In this document: piece by piece, positions 51,623 through 60,691 of the stretch
Layout: each line of letters starts with the position of its first letter
Numbering within the stretch: position 1 is the first letter of the stretch
Source: an uncultured Bacteroidales bacterium
Lineage (GTDB): Bacteria > Bacteroidota > Bacteroidia > Bacteroidales > WCHB1-69
DNA length: 64,000 nucleotides
Direction of reading: 5' to 3'
Assembly: GCA_905233585.1 (NCBI GenBank)
Contig: CAJOFD010000009.1
Location: 1-64,000, forward strand
Program-made: the position numbers and the translations under genes
The notes under the pieces: model-generated
What the model was told of the DNA's origin: nothing
Database searches by the model: none
What the model saw: the letters and a program-made list of their open reading frames with translations, nothing else

Positions 51623-53046
51623 AGGATAAAACTATATCAGGAGCCAAGTGGATGACTGTGTCGAAAATAGCTAGTTCTTCGATGCAGATATTTAAATTGA
51701 TGATACTTGCCCGTTTGCTTTCCGAGTCGGATTTCGGTATCATCGCCATTGTTTTAATGGTGTTGGGGTTTACTGAGATATTTGCCGACCTCGGTTTTGC
51801 CGTAGGGCTTGTTCACAAACAAAACATCACCCGCAAAGAATATTCCTCCGTTTTTTGGGTAAATCTGCTGCTGAGTGTTATATTGTATGCCATTGTGGCA
51901 CTTTCTTCACCGTTGTTCGTGGCATATTACAATGAAAAGATATTGGTTTCCGTCATCCCTATTATGGGGCTGCAGTTAATTATCAATGCTTTTGGGCGAA
52001 TGTTCTTCACTTTTAAAACAAAACAGTTGGAGTTTAAATTCATTGCCATTGCGGATATGTTGGGTTTGGGTTTGGGTACCGTACTTACTATACTTATGGC
52101 CGCCAATGGTTTTGGGGTATATAGTCTTGTGTTTGGCTATTTGTTGCAATCTGTTGTAACACAAGGTATTTATTGGTTCTCTGGTATTAAAACATATCCT
52201 ATATCTTTTCATTGTAACATTCGGGAAATATTCGATTTGTTGAAAATTGGAGGCTACCAAGTGGGAGCACAAGTGTTGGATTATATCTCCAACAAAATTG
52301 ACATCTTTTTGATTGGGCGTTTTTTCGGCATGGAATTGTTGGGACTTTATAATCTTGCAAAGGAATTGGTGATAAAACCGATACAAATCATCAATTCAAT
52401 TGTTACCAGTGTGGCCACACCCGCTTTCGCCAAATTTCAGAACAATCTTGCGATGATACAAGAAAAGTACGTAGATGTTTTGAAACTGCTTTCGGTATTT
52501 AATTTTCCGATATTCATTGGATTTTTTGTTTTTGCCGACCCGCTTACGCTCCTGCTTTACGGCAGTGAAAAGATGGGGGTTGCAATATTTATAAAGATAC
52601 TCTCTTTCTGGGGATTGTTCAATTCGGTAGGCAATCCAGCCGGCATACTTATGGTTGCCAAAGGACGTACAGACCTGAGTTTCTATTGGACAATAGTGCG
52701 TATTGCGGTGATGACTACAGCGATTTTCATTGCAGGGCAGTTCAGCATTTATGCTGTAGCAGTTTCACAATCCGTCATTGCTTTCGGTTTTCTATTTCTA
52801 TATTGGCGGATGATGGTTTACAGTATCGCTTTCATTCCATTGAAAAACTATTTGAAATCGTGCGGACTGGCAACGATGGTTTCCCTGTTGGCCGGTATTC
52901 CGGCATGGATTATTGCGGCAATATCCGACAATTTATACTTTCAGGCAGGAGTGCTATGTTTGTACGGACTATTGGTGTTGCTTTTGTATTGGCTGATAGA
53001 CAGACAATATGTTATTAAACTGAAAAACATGGTATTGTCAAGATGA
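51613..53046 (+). CDS. Wzx-type lipid-linked oligosaccharide flippase
   Basis: The 477-residue MOP-superfamily membrane protein begins KTISGAKWMTVSKIASSSMQIFKLMILARLLSESDFG, the usual start of the WzxC/RfbX group, with about 12-14 transmembrane helices. It translocates undecaprenyl-linked repeat units across the inner membrane. The ATG lies ten bases inside the polymerase gene, and the first glycosyltransferase overlaps its end by four bases. Confidence 0.9.
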   Translation: MQLKDKTISGAKWMTVSKIASSSMQIFKLMILARLLSESDFGIIAIVLMVLGFTEIFADLGFAVGLVHKQNITRKEYSSVFWVNLLLSVILYAIVALSSPLFVAYYNEKILVSVIPIMGLQLIINAFGRMFFTFKTKQLEFKFIAIADMLGLGLGTVLTILMAANGFGVYSLVFGYLLQSVVTQGIYWFSGIKTYPISFHCNIREIFDLLKIGGYQVGAQVLDYISNKIDIFLIGRFFGMELLGLYNLAKELVIKPIQIINSIVTSVATPAFAKFQNNLAMIQEKYVDVLKLLSVFNFPIFIGFFVFADPLTLLLYGSEKMGVAIFIKILSFWGLFNSVGNPAGILMVAKGRTDLSFYWTIVRIAVMTTAIFIAGQFSIYAVAVSQSVIAFGFLFLYWRMMVYSIAFIPLKNYLKSCGLATMVSLLAGIPAWIIAAISDNLYFQAGVLCLYGLLVLLLYWLIDRQYVIKLKNMVLSR

Positions 53047-54311
53047 ACGACATAAAAAAACATCATATTATACTTTTGACCACATGGTATCCTCCCCGAC
53101 ATTCGATTGCCGTGAACAGGATGCTTGCATTTGCGAAATACCTTGACAAAACAAAATTTGAGGTTGATGTGGTAACATTTTTGTCGGATGAACAATTGGA
53201 AAAGGACATTTCCCTTGAAGACGTAACAGTCTATCGTTTGCCCAACAAAACATTGTTGAAACGGGCGAAATTCGACAGACCGGTTTGTTTTGCCTTTCAC
53301 AAACTTAAGGCTTTGTACAACGTGTTACTCGCATTTTTCGTTAAAAAGGAATATGGCGATTGGCAGCGACGTGCCGAAAAAAAAGTGGACGAACTTTTGG
53401 CGTCATACGGTTCGGACACCACGGTAATAAGCAGTTACGAACCTATTGAGCCACATCTCGTTGCCATAAATCTGAAAAAGCACGGTCGGAAGTTCCATTG
53501 GATTGCCGACTGTAGGGATGAAATATCCCAAAATCCTTCTGTAACAAAAGGTCTGCGAAAATTATACGCCAAAGCCGAAAGGCAGATGCTGTTGTATGCC
53601 GATGCGGTAACAACGGTCTCCCGACCGATATTGGAAGGCTTTGAAAGCAATGTGCCCGCAACCTCCTCGCAGTACCCGCTATTTGCAGAGATAAGAAATG
53701 GATATGACTTTGATTCTCCAAAAACTAATAAAGAATCGAAAAATACGTTCTTTACATTATCCTATTTTGGTACTTTTTATGGGAAAAGAAAACCTTATGT
53801 TTTTTTTAAGGCATTGGAATGTTTCTTGTTGAAAAATAAAAATGCAAGATTGAAAGTGAAACTCATTGGAGTTGGCAATACAATAAGAATACCAGACACT
53901 TTGTTTGATGTCGTGGAAACGTATGGGTTGGTAGCGCATAATGAGTCTGTTGCTATGATGATGGAGGCTGATAGTCTTTTACTAATTTTACCCAAATTGG
54001 AACAAAAAGGCGTTTATTCGGGCAAATTGTTTGAATATCTGGGTTGCCGCAAACCGATATTGGCGGTGGTGGATCCGGATGATGTGGCTGCGGATTTGAT
54101 ACGGGAATGCAATGCCGGAATGGTGGCAGATTTTGACGATATACAGTCTATCAGTTATGCTATTGAAATCCTGTATGATATGTGGCAAAAGGGTGAAAAA
54201 TTGCCCATGAACGAGGATGTGATAAAAAAGCACCACCGCAAGGAACAAGTGGAAATTCTGAACAAAATGATTTTTGATAACTTTTATTCGGGAGGGGAGG
54301 CGAGTTTATGA
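53043..54311 (+). CDS. GT4-type glycosyltransferase
   Basis: The 422-residue GT-B protein has an N-terminal TTWYPPRHSIAVNRMLAFAKYLDKT with the substrate-side glycine loop replaced by the PPR type, and a C-terminal donor-binding block KLFEYLGCRKPILAVVDPDDVAADLI. The acceptor and donor sugar cannot be told from sequence. It overlaps its neighbours by four bases (ATGA) on both sides, so it belongs to the polysaccharide operon. Confidence 0.85.
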   Translation: MNDIKKHHIILLTTWYPPRHSIAVNRMLAFAKYLDKTKFEVDVVTFLSDEQLEKDISLEDVTVYRLPNKTLLKRAKFDRPVCFAFHKLKALYNVLLAFFVKKEYGDWQRRAEKKVDELLASYGSDTTVISSYEPIEPHLVAINLKKHGRKFHWIADCRDEISQNPSVTKGLRKLYAKAERQMLLYADAVTTVSRPILEGFESNVPATSSQYPLFAEIRNGYDFDSPKTNKESKNTFFTLSYFGTFYGKRKPYVFFKALECFLLKNKNARLKVKLIGVGNTIRIPDTLFDVVETYGLVAHNESVAMMMEADSLLLILPKLEQKGVYSGKLFEYLGCRKPILAVVDPDDVAADLIRECNAGMVADFDDIQSISYAIEILYDMWQKGEKLPMNEDVIKKHHRKEQVEILNKMIFDNFYSGGEASL

Positions 54312-55414
54312 AAATACTAATGTTGTCGAATGCGGGAAGTGTACACACCCAGCGTTGGGTAAAAGCCCTTGCGGAACACGGAAATGATATAATGCTTTTT
54401 ACATTGTCATGCAATTATGACAAAGGTTTTTTCAATTCATTTGACAACGTATTTGTAAAAGAATATGATTATCGACATCGTGGAACATCCTTTAAAAATA
54501 GGATTCTTCAGCGATTTGAGCTACTTTTTGTCGTAAAATATGTCAAACAATTAATCAAAGATTTTCAACCTGACATTGTTCATGCCCATTATGCGGTGGA
54601 TTATGGAACAATCGCAGCCTTGTCAGGATTTCATCCTTTTGTCCTATCGGTTTGGGGCAGTGATATTTACGGCGATCCGCAATTGTCTTTTTTGTCAAAA
54701 CAGACCCTGCGTTACAAATTACGCAAGGCAGATATGATATTATCCACAAGCCGGGCAATGGCAAAGGAAACCAATAAATATACTTCTAAAAATATAGAAA
54801 TAACACCCTTTGGGGTGGATACATCGTTTTTTTGCCCTGCAACTGTTACAAGGAATGATGCTTTTGTTGTAGGAAATGTTAAATCGTTGGAACCGATTTA
54901 TGGAATAGATACACTTATCAGGGCTTTTAAAATTATTTCAGACAACAATCCTCAAAGGAATATTGTATTAAAGATTGTCGGTGATGGTTCGCAATATGCT
55001 TCTTTGAAAACACTTGCAGAAACGCTGAAAATAGAGGATAAGGTGATATTTGTCGGTAGGGTACCCAATGGCGATTTGCCAGTTTATTATAATAGTTTTG
55101 ATGTGGCTGTGTTTCTTTCCAATAAAGAAAGTTTTGGAGTGGTGGCAGTGGAGGCTATGTCCTGTGAATGTCCAGTGGTAGTTTCTGATGCCTACGGCTT
55201 TACAGAGGTCGTGGAAGACAATATTACCGGATTTGTTGTCCCCAAAAGAGATGCCGAAGCCACAGCGACTGCCATCCAGAAGTTTATCGACGACCCAGAT
55301 TTGCGTAAGAAAATGGGAGCGACCGGACGGAAACATGTGCAACGCATGTTTGAATGGAACGAAAATGTGAAAACCATGCTTGGATATTATAAGGAGCTTA
55401 TTGATAATAAATAA
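54308..55414 (+). CDS. GT4-type glycosyltransferase
   Basis: In the 368-residue protein MLSNAGSVHTQRWVKALAEHGN opens the acceptor domain, followed by SVWGSDIYGDP. The donor domain has FVGRVPNGDLPVYYNSFDVAVFLSNKESFGVVAVEAMSCE, the E-x7-E retaining signature of family GT4, followed by CPVVVSDAYGFTEVV. It is a cytoplasmic enzyme acting on the lipid-linked repeat unit. Confidence 0.9.
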   Translation: MKILMLSNAGSVHTQRWVKALAEHGNDIMLFTLSCNYDKGFFNSFDNVFVKEYDYRHRGTSFKNRILQRFELLFVVKYVKQLIKDFQPDIVHAHYAVDYGTIAALSGFHPFVLSVWGSDIYGDPQLSFLSKQTLRYKLRKADMILSTSRAMAKETNKYTSKNIEITPFGVDTSFFCPATVTRNDAFVVGNVKSLEPIYGIDTLIRAFKIISDNNPQRNIVLKIVGDGSQYASLKTLAETLKIEDKVIFVGRVPNGDLPVYYNSFDVAVFLSNKESFGVVAVEAMSCECPVVVSDAYGFTEVVEDNITGFVVPKRDAEATATAIQKFIDDPDLRKKMGATGRKHVQRMFEWNENVKTMLGYYKELIDNK

Positions 55415-55464
55415 AAACAATGAAAAAAAGGACACTTGTTGTAAAATAGTAAAATAAAGAGATA

Positions 55465-56499
55465 ATGAGACGTAAACTATTGCTTTTGGGAAACAATTGT
55501 ATTCATACCTACAACTATTTTCAGTTGGTAAAGGATTATTTTGACGATATATTGCTGCTTACCGACAAAAGTGGAGGTGCGTGTGAGAACTTGCCGTTAA
55601 AAGTATTGGATTATTCCCCGAGTCCGCACAAAATGCTGAAAGCCTTTTGGCAAACCAAATGCATTATAAATGAATATCAGCCCGACATCATTCACGGACA
55701 GCAGATAAACAAAGCCTTGTTTTTTGCCGTTTTGGTAAACAATAGCCTCAAAATACCAGTGGTAGCTACGGCGTGGGGCAGTGATATCCTTGTCATTCCC
55801 CGCAAAAATTGGTTATTCAGGCAGATTGTCAGATACATATTGCGGAATATTCCTTTTTTTACCTCTGATTCCAAATATATGGCGGAGCAAATGGAGCAAA
55901 TTGCCGAACGCAAACTGAATATAACTATCGCCAACTTTGGAATAAACATGCCTGAAATCAATGTTCGCAAGCAGGATATTATCTATTCAAACCGTTTGCA
56001 CGAAAAACTGTACAGAATAGACGCTATTATTGTTGCGTTCAGCCGTTTTTTGAAAAAAAATCCGCAGTGGAAACTGGTGGTAGCCGCCACTGGCAGTGAA
56101 ACGGAAAACTTGAAGCATTTAACCCAAACGTTGTCTATAGCTGACAATGTACAATTTGTCGGTTGGTTGAATCAAGAGCAGAATTTTCATTATTACGCTC
56201 TTGCAAAATATTGGGTGTCAATTCCGGAAAGTGATGCAACCGCCATCAGTCTGTTTGAGGCTATGGCAATGGGGTGTATTCCGGTTGTTTCCGATTTGCC
56301 TGCAAACAGGGAGTGGGTTTCTAATGGGGAAAACGGTATTGTTGTGGAGAATGTAAACGACGATTTTTTGTCTGAAGTTGTTGATTTGGATGCACGTAAG
56401 TTGGTCGGAAAAAATAAGGAAATTGTATTTGCCAATGCCACTAAAGAAGCAAACAGGGCAAAGTTTCTCTCAATTTATGATAAAATATTGTCAGTATGA
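55465..56499 (+). CDS. GT4-type glycosyltransferase
   Basis: The 344-residue protein has VVATAWGSDILVIP in the acceptor half and VGWLNQEQNFHYYALAKYWVSIPESDATAISLFEAMAMG in the donor half, with E-x-x-x-x-x-x-x-E of GT4. It starts 50 bases after the preceding gene, the only sizeable gap among the four transferases, and ends with a four-base overlap to the next one. Confidence 0.88.
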   Translation: MRRKLLLLGNNCIHTYNYFQLVKDYFDDILLLTDKSGGACENLPLKVLDYSPSPHKMLKAFWQTKCIINEYQPDIIHGQQINKALFFAVLVNNSLKIPVVATAWGSDILVIPRKNWLFRQIVRYILRNIPFFTSDSKYMAEQMEQIAERKLNITIANFGINMPEINVRKQDIIYSNRLHEKLYRIDAIIVAFSRFLKKNPQWKLVVAATGSETENLKHLTQTLSIADNVQFVGWLNQEQNFHYYALAKYWVSIPESDATAISLFEAMAMGCIPVVSDLPANREWVSNGENGIVVENVNDDFLSEVVDLDARKLVGKNKEIVFANATKEANRAKFLSIYDKILSV

Positions 56500-57734
56500 A
56501 CATTCTCATAATCAACCATTACGCAGGCAGCCCCGACATGGGCATGGAGTTCCGCCCTTACTATCTGGCAAGGGAATGGCAGAAACTCGGGCACAAAGTG
56601 CTTGTTGTTGGTGGAACTTACTCGCATTTGCGAAAAAAACAACCTCGGACTACTGGTTGTCAAACTGTTGGCGGAGTGGATTATTTGTGGATAAAAACGC
56701 CTGAATATCACGGCAATGGCGTGAAAAGAGTGTTGTCGATGCTCTTTTTTACCGCCAAACTGTGGTTGCGTGCCGGGAAAATAGTACGCGTTTTCCGTCC
56801 CGATGCGGTAATAGCCTCCTCCACATATCCCCTCGACAACTATCCTTCGCGCAGAATAGCACGTAGAAGCGGAGGAAAATACATCTACGAGATACACGAC
56901 CTTTGGCCGCTGTCGCCAATGGAGCTGGGCGGCATGTCCAAACGTCATCCGTTTATTGTGATGATGCAAAAGGCCGAAAATTACGCCTACAATAATTGCG
57001 ACGCGGTTGTTTCCATTCTGCCCAAAGCCAAGGAGCACTGCGTGGCTCACGGCCTGCCAGAAAACCGATTTTTCCATGTTCATAACGGCATTGTGGAGGA
57101 GGATTGGAATCATCCCGAGCCTTTGCCCGACGAACATAAGCAGATTATTGGAAAACTCCGCGAAGAGGGGCGTTTCTTAGTGGGATACATAGGCGGACAC
57201 GCTATGTCCAACGCTCTTGACACGTTGCTCGACACAGCAAAAATTGTTCCCCCTAATGACATCGCTTTTGTGCTTGTTGGCAATGGAACAGAAAAACAGA
57301 ATCTGATGCAACGTGTTCGCAACGAACATATTGAAAATGTGTTTTTTCTGCCCTCTATTCACAAGTTGGCTGTTCCGGAATTTCTTATGCAAATGGATGT
57401 CTTGTATATCGGTTGGAAAAAAAATCCACTTTATCGTTTTGGAATAAGTCCCAACAAAATTTTTGATTATATGATGAGCGGCAAGCCCATTGTACATTCA
57501 GTTGATGCGGGAAACGACCCTGTTTTCGAGGCAGGTTGCGGAATTTCGGTCACTGCCGAGAATCCGCATAGAGTTGCCGAAGCCATAGCTAAAATGCAGG
57601 CCATGTCGGAAGAAGAACGTTGCAAGATGGGAGAGAATGGACGGGCATATATTCTTAAAAATCACACATATAGCGTTTTGGCAAATTCCTTTATCGAAAT
57701 AATTGAAACTCTTGTAAAAAGTAATAATACATGA
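56496..57734 (+). CDS. WbuB-like GT4 glycosyltransferase, high GC
   Basis: The 412-residue protein begins MNILIINHYAGSPDMGMEFRPYYLAREW, the start typical of WbuB-type fucosamine/N-acetylamino-sugar transferases, and has the donor block GISPNKIFDYMMSGKPIVHSVDAGNDPV. Base composition rises sharply here: 37 of 60 bases are G or C in 56521-56580, compared with about 25% in the polymerase gene. wecB follows with a four-base overlap and has the same high GC, so the two probably came in together. Confidence 0.88.
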   Translation: MNILIINHYAGSPDMGMEFRPYYLAREWQKLGHKVLVVGGTYSHLRKKQPRTTGCQTVGGVDYLWIKTPEYHGNGVKRVLSMLFFTAKLWLRAGKIVRVFRPDAVIASSTYPLDNYPSRRIARRSGGKYIYEIHDLWPLSPMELGGMSKRHPFIVMMQKAENYAYNNCDAVVSILPKAKEHCVAHGLPENRFFHVHNGIVEEDWNHPEPLPDEHKQIIGKLREEGRFLVGYIGGHAMSNALDTLLDTAKIVPPNDIAFVLVGNGTEKQNLMQRVRNEHIENVFFLPSIHKLAVPEFLMQMDVLYIGWKKNPLYRFGISPNKIFDYMMSGKPIVHSVDAGNDPVFEAGCGISVTAENPHRVAEAIAKMQAMSEEERCKMGENGRAYILKNHTYSVLANSFIEIIETLVKSNNT

Positions 57735-58798
57735 AAATAGTTACTATCGTAGGGGCACGTCCCCAGTTTGTAAAGGCTGCCGTGGTGAGCCGTGCTATGG
57801 CCAAGGTAGGCGGCATTGACGAGGTCATTGTACATACCGGACAGCATTACGATGCCAATATGTCCGACGTGTTTTTCGAGGAGATGGAGATACCACGCCC
57901 CGATTACAACCTTAATATCAACGGCCTCTCGCACGGCGCCATGACAGGACAGATGCTAGAAAAGATAGAAAAAGTGCTGATGGATGAAAATCCCGACTGG
58001 GTGCTGGTTTATGGCGACACCGACTCCACCCTTGCGGGAGCGTTGGCTGCCAGCAAGTTACACATCCGTCTTGCCCACGTGGAGGCCGGTCTGCGGTCGT
58101 TCAATATGCAGATGCCCGAGGAGGTGAACCGTATCCTCACCGACCGCGTGAGCAACCTGCTGTTTTGCCCCACGCAAACAGCCATCGACAATCTTATGTG
58201 CGAGGGCTATGGCAATATGCCTGCTTCTTTGGTGCGTACTGGCGATGTAATGTACGATGCGGCAATGTTTTACAAAGCCAAAGCCCGCAAACCCGACACC
58301 AGCCTGCCCCAAAACTACATCCTATGCACCATACATCGTGCTGAAAACACCGACGACACAACAAAATTGACGGCCATTTTCGATGCTTTGGAAGAAATCT
58401 CGCGCAACAATCCCGTTGTAATTCCCCTTCATCCCCGCACAAGGGCGATATTGCAAAAAAACAGCTACAAATTCGCTGAAAGTGCCATAACATTCATCAA
58501 TCCAGTAGGTTACTTTGAAATGATATGGCTTATCACCAACGCCCGACTGATTATGACCGACAGCGGCGGGTTGCAGAAGGAAGCTTATTTTGTCGAAAAG
58601 AAATGCGTTACTTTGCGAGAACAGACCGAATGGACGGAACTCGTCGAATGCGGCTGCAATGTCTTGGCAGGAGCCGACGCAAAAAAAATAATTTCCCTCA
58701 CGGATGAGATGCTTTCCCGAACCACAGACTTTTCTACTGCCTTGTATGGCGACGGGCATTCGGGGGAATATATTGTACAACAATTGATGAACATATAA
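57731..58798 (+). CDS. wecB: UDP-N-acetylglucosamine 2-epimerase (non-hydrolysing)
   Basis: In the 355-residue protein the motifs VGARPQFVKAA, HTGQHYDANMSDVFF, VYGDTDSTLAGALAA, LAHVEAGLRSFN, PEEVNRILTDRVSNLLFCPT and MTDSGGLQKEA match the bacterial WecB/MnaA family. It converts UDP-GlcNAc to UDP-ManNAc for the surface polymer. About 60% GC by hand count over 58081-58140, with C/G-ended codons unlike most of the window. Confidence 0.93.
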   Translation: MKIVTIVGARPQFVKAAVVSRAMAKVGGIDEVIVHTGQHYDANMSDVFFEEMEIPRPDYNLNINGLSHGAMTGQMLEKIEKVLMDENPDWVLVYGDTDSTLAGALAASKLHIRLAHVEAGLRSFNMQMPEEVNRILTDRVSNLLFCPTQTAIDNLMCEGYGNMPASLVRTGDVMYDAAMFYKAKARKPDTSLPQNYILCTIHRAENTDDTTKLTAIFDALEEISRNNPVVIPLHPRTRAILQKNSYKFAESAITFINPVGYFEMIWLITNARLIMTDSGGLQKEAYFVEKKCVTLREQTEWTELVECGCNVLAGADAKKIISLTDEMLSRTTDFSTALYGDGHSGEYIVQQLMNI

Positions 58799-58841
58799 TT
58801 TTGATTTTAATGAATTTTAACCATAAAAAACAGATAATATT

Positions 58842-60035
58842 ATGAAAATACCCTTTTCCCCACCGGATATAACAGAAGAAGAAATTAAGGCTGTTGCGGA
58901 AGTGTTGCGTTCTGGTTGGATTACCACCGGACCTAAAACCAAAGAGTTTGAACAGAAAATCGCTGCATATTGTCATACCTCAAGGGCGGTGTGTTTGAAT
59001 TCGGCTACCGCTTGTATGGAGTTGATATTGCGGGTTTTGGGCGTAGGTGAAGGCGATGAGGTCATTACTTCGGCTTATACCTATACCGCTACGGCAAGTG
59101 TGATTTGTCATGTCGGAGCCAAACCTGTTTTGGTGGATACTGCCCCCGATTCCTTTGAAATGGATTATGATAAGTTGAAACAGGCTGTAACAGAACGCAC
59201 CAAGGTGATTATGCCCGTTGATTTGGCGGGAATCGTGTGCAATTACGACCGTATTTTTGAGGTGGTGAATGCACGAAAACATCTCTTCCGCCCTGCAAAT
59301 GATTTGCAAAAGGCTTTCAATAGGGTAGTTGTCCTTGCCGATGCCGCACATGCTTTCGGTGCAAAAAGAAACAATCAACCGTGTGGAAGTATTGCAGATT
59401 TTACCTCGTTTTCTTTCCATGCCGTGAAAAATCTTACGACAGCAGAAGGGGGAGCCCTTACTTGGCGTGATATTTCTGGTATTGACAATGAATGGTTGTA
59501 CAAACAGTTTATGCTCTATTCGTTGCACGGACAAAGCAAAGATGCTTTTGCAAAGACTCAACTTGGGGCTTGGGAATACGATATAGTATATCCCGCATAT
59601 AAATGCAATATGACAGATATTATGGCCGCCGTAGGGCTTGTTCAATTCAAACGTTATTCCTCTTTGCTTAATCGGCGTAGGGAAATTATCGGTATGTATG
59701 ATAATAAGCTGAAGAACAATCGTTTACAAGTGCTTCCTCATTATACTGATACCAATTCATCAAGCGGGCATTTGTATCTGGTGCGTTTGTCGGATAAAAA
59801 TGAGACCGAACGCAATGCGATAATCACCCGAATGGCGGAACTGGGCATTGCCACCAATGTTCACTACAAGCCCTTGCCTATGATGACCGCTTACCGCGGT
59901 CTTGGGTTTGATATAGCCAACTTTCCGAACGCCTACAATATGTATCACAATGAAATAACTTTGCCGTTGCATACGCTTTTAACAGATGAGCAGGCGGAAT
60001 TTGTGGCCAATAGTCTTGTGAAAATATTGGATTGA
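58842..60035 (+). CDS. DegT/DnrJ/EryC1-family sugar aminotransferase
   Basis: In the 397-residue PLP enzyme the N-terminus IPFSPPDITEEEIKAVAEVLRSGWITTGPKTKEFE and the catalytic Lys196 in FSFHAVKNLTTAEGGA are diagnostic; NSATACMEL binds the cofactor phosphate. It transaminates keto-sugar nucleotides to amino sugars. A stretch of about 20 residues (NARKHLFRPANDLQKAFNRV) is a subfamily insertion. It is the last gene of the polysaccharide operon, followed by a strong terminator. Confidence 0.92.
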   Translation: MKIPFSPPDITEEEIKAVAEVLRSGWITTGPKTKEFEQKIAAYCHTSRAVCLNSATACMELILRVLGVGEGDEVITSAYTYTATASVICHVGAKPVLVDTAPDSFEMDYDKLKQAVTERTKVIMPVDLAGIVCNYDRIFEVVNARKHLFRPANDLQKAFNRVVVLADAAHAFGAKRNNQPCGSIADFTSFSFHAVKNLTTAEGGALTWRDISGIDNEWLYKQFMLYSLHGQSKDAFAKTQLGAWEYDIVYPAYKCNMTDIMAAVGLVQFKRYSSLLNRRREIIGMYDNKLKNNRLQVLPHYTDTNSSSGHLYLVRLSDKNETERNAIITRMAELGIATNVHYKPLPMMTAYRGLGFDIANFPNAYNMYHNEITLPLHTLLTDEQAEFVANSLVKILD

Positions 60036-60058
60036 AACAATTTTTAAGCATTGCTTTG

Positions 60059-60095
60059 GGGCTAAATATACCGTATGTATTTAGCCCTTTTGTTT
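60059..60095 (+). terminator. Terminator of the polysaccharide operon
   Basis: GGGCTAAATA and TATTTAGCCC form a 10-bp stem followed by TTTTGTTTT. It also sits at the 3' end of the convergent minus-strand gene. Confidence 0.85.
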
Positions 60096-60691
60096 TAGAA
60101 AACGACACCCAACATAATGCAAAACATATCGGCATAACGTTTGCTGCCGTTTGCGGAAGCCATGGCTTTGACGGCTTTTTCGTAAGAAATATCAATGGAA
60201 ATGTTTTTCAAATCTACGCCTATTCCTCCTAAAACACTCATGTTGTGTACGGTGAATGCTTTTTTTTCTAAATTGATTTTGTTTTTGCTCAGGTGTACAA
60301 GTGCATCGTATTGTAAACCAATATTAAAACGCAATACATTGTTTTTTCCGAAAGCATAACCGTAACTGAACAGAAAAGGTATTTTTAGAACACCTAATTC
60401 GATGGCGGAAGTTGCATCGGTTTGTATGTTTTTTACTTGTAATTTGTTTATATCGTAATAAAAACCCACTTGTCCGGCAAAGTCATATCCAATTCTGACC
60501 ATACCTCCGACTTTAAAATTGAGTGATTTGTAGATTGTAAAATCCGGACTGAAAGTTTTATTATTGACAGGTATTTCAAAACCGAAATGCACACCACCGC
60601 GTATCAATCGCTTATGCTTGTTTTGTGCCAATAAACATGCATTGCAAAACAACAGAAGAATAACAGCAACAATTAGTTTATGATTCTTCAT
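60095..60691 (-). CDS. Outer-membrane beta-barrel protein (PorT-like)
   Basis: From MKNHKLIVAVILLLFCNACLLAQ (signal peptide) the protein has 198 residues; ATG 60694 is the alternative one codon earlier. The mature part alternates strands with Gly/aromatic ends (LIRGGVHFGFEIPV, FKVGGMVRIGYDFAGQVGFYYDI, VLRFNIGLQYDALVHLS, MFCIMLGVVF), the usual form of Bacteroidota porT-family 8-stranded barrels. The track's start at 60805 lies inside parC and is not used. The start overlaps the 3' end of parC by about 14 bases, which suggests coupled translation. Confidence 0.75.
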   Translation of the reverse strand: MKNHKLIVAVILLLFCNACLLAQNKHKRLIRGGVHFGFEIPVNNKTFSPDFTIYKSLNFKVGGMVRIGYDFAGQVGFYYDINKLQVKNIQTDATSAIELGVLKIPFLFSYGYAFGKNNVLRFNIGLQYDALVHLSKNKINLEKKAFTVHNMSVLGGIGVDLKNISIDISYEKAVKAMASANGSKRYADMFCIMLGVVF

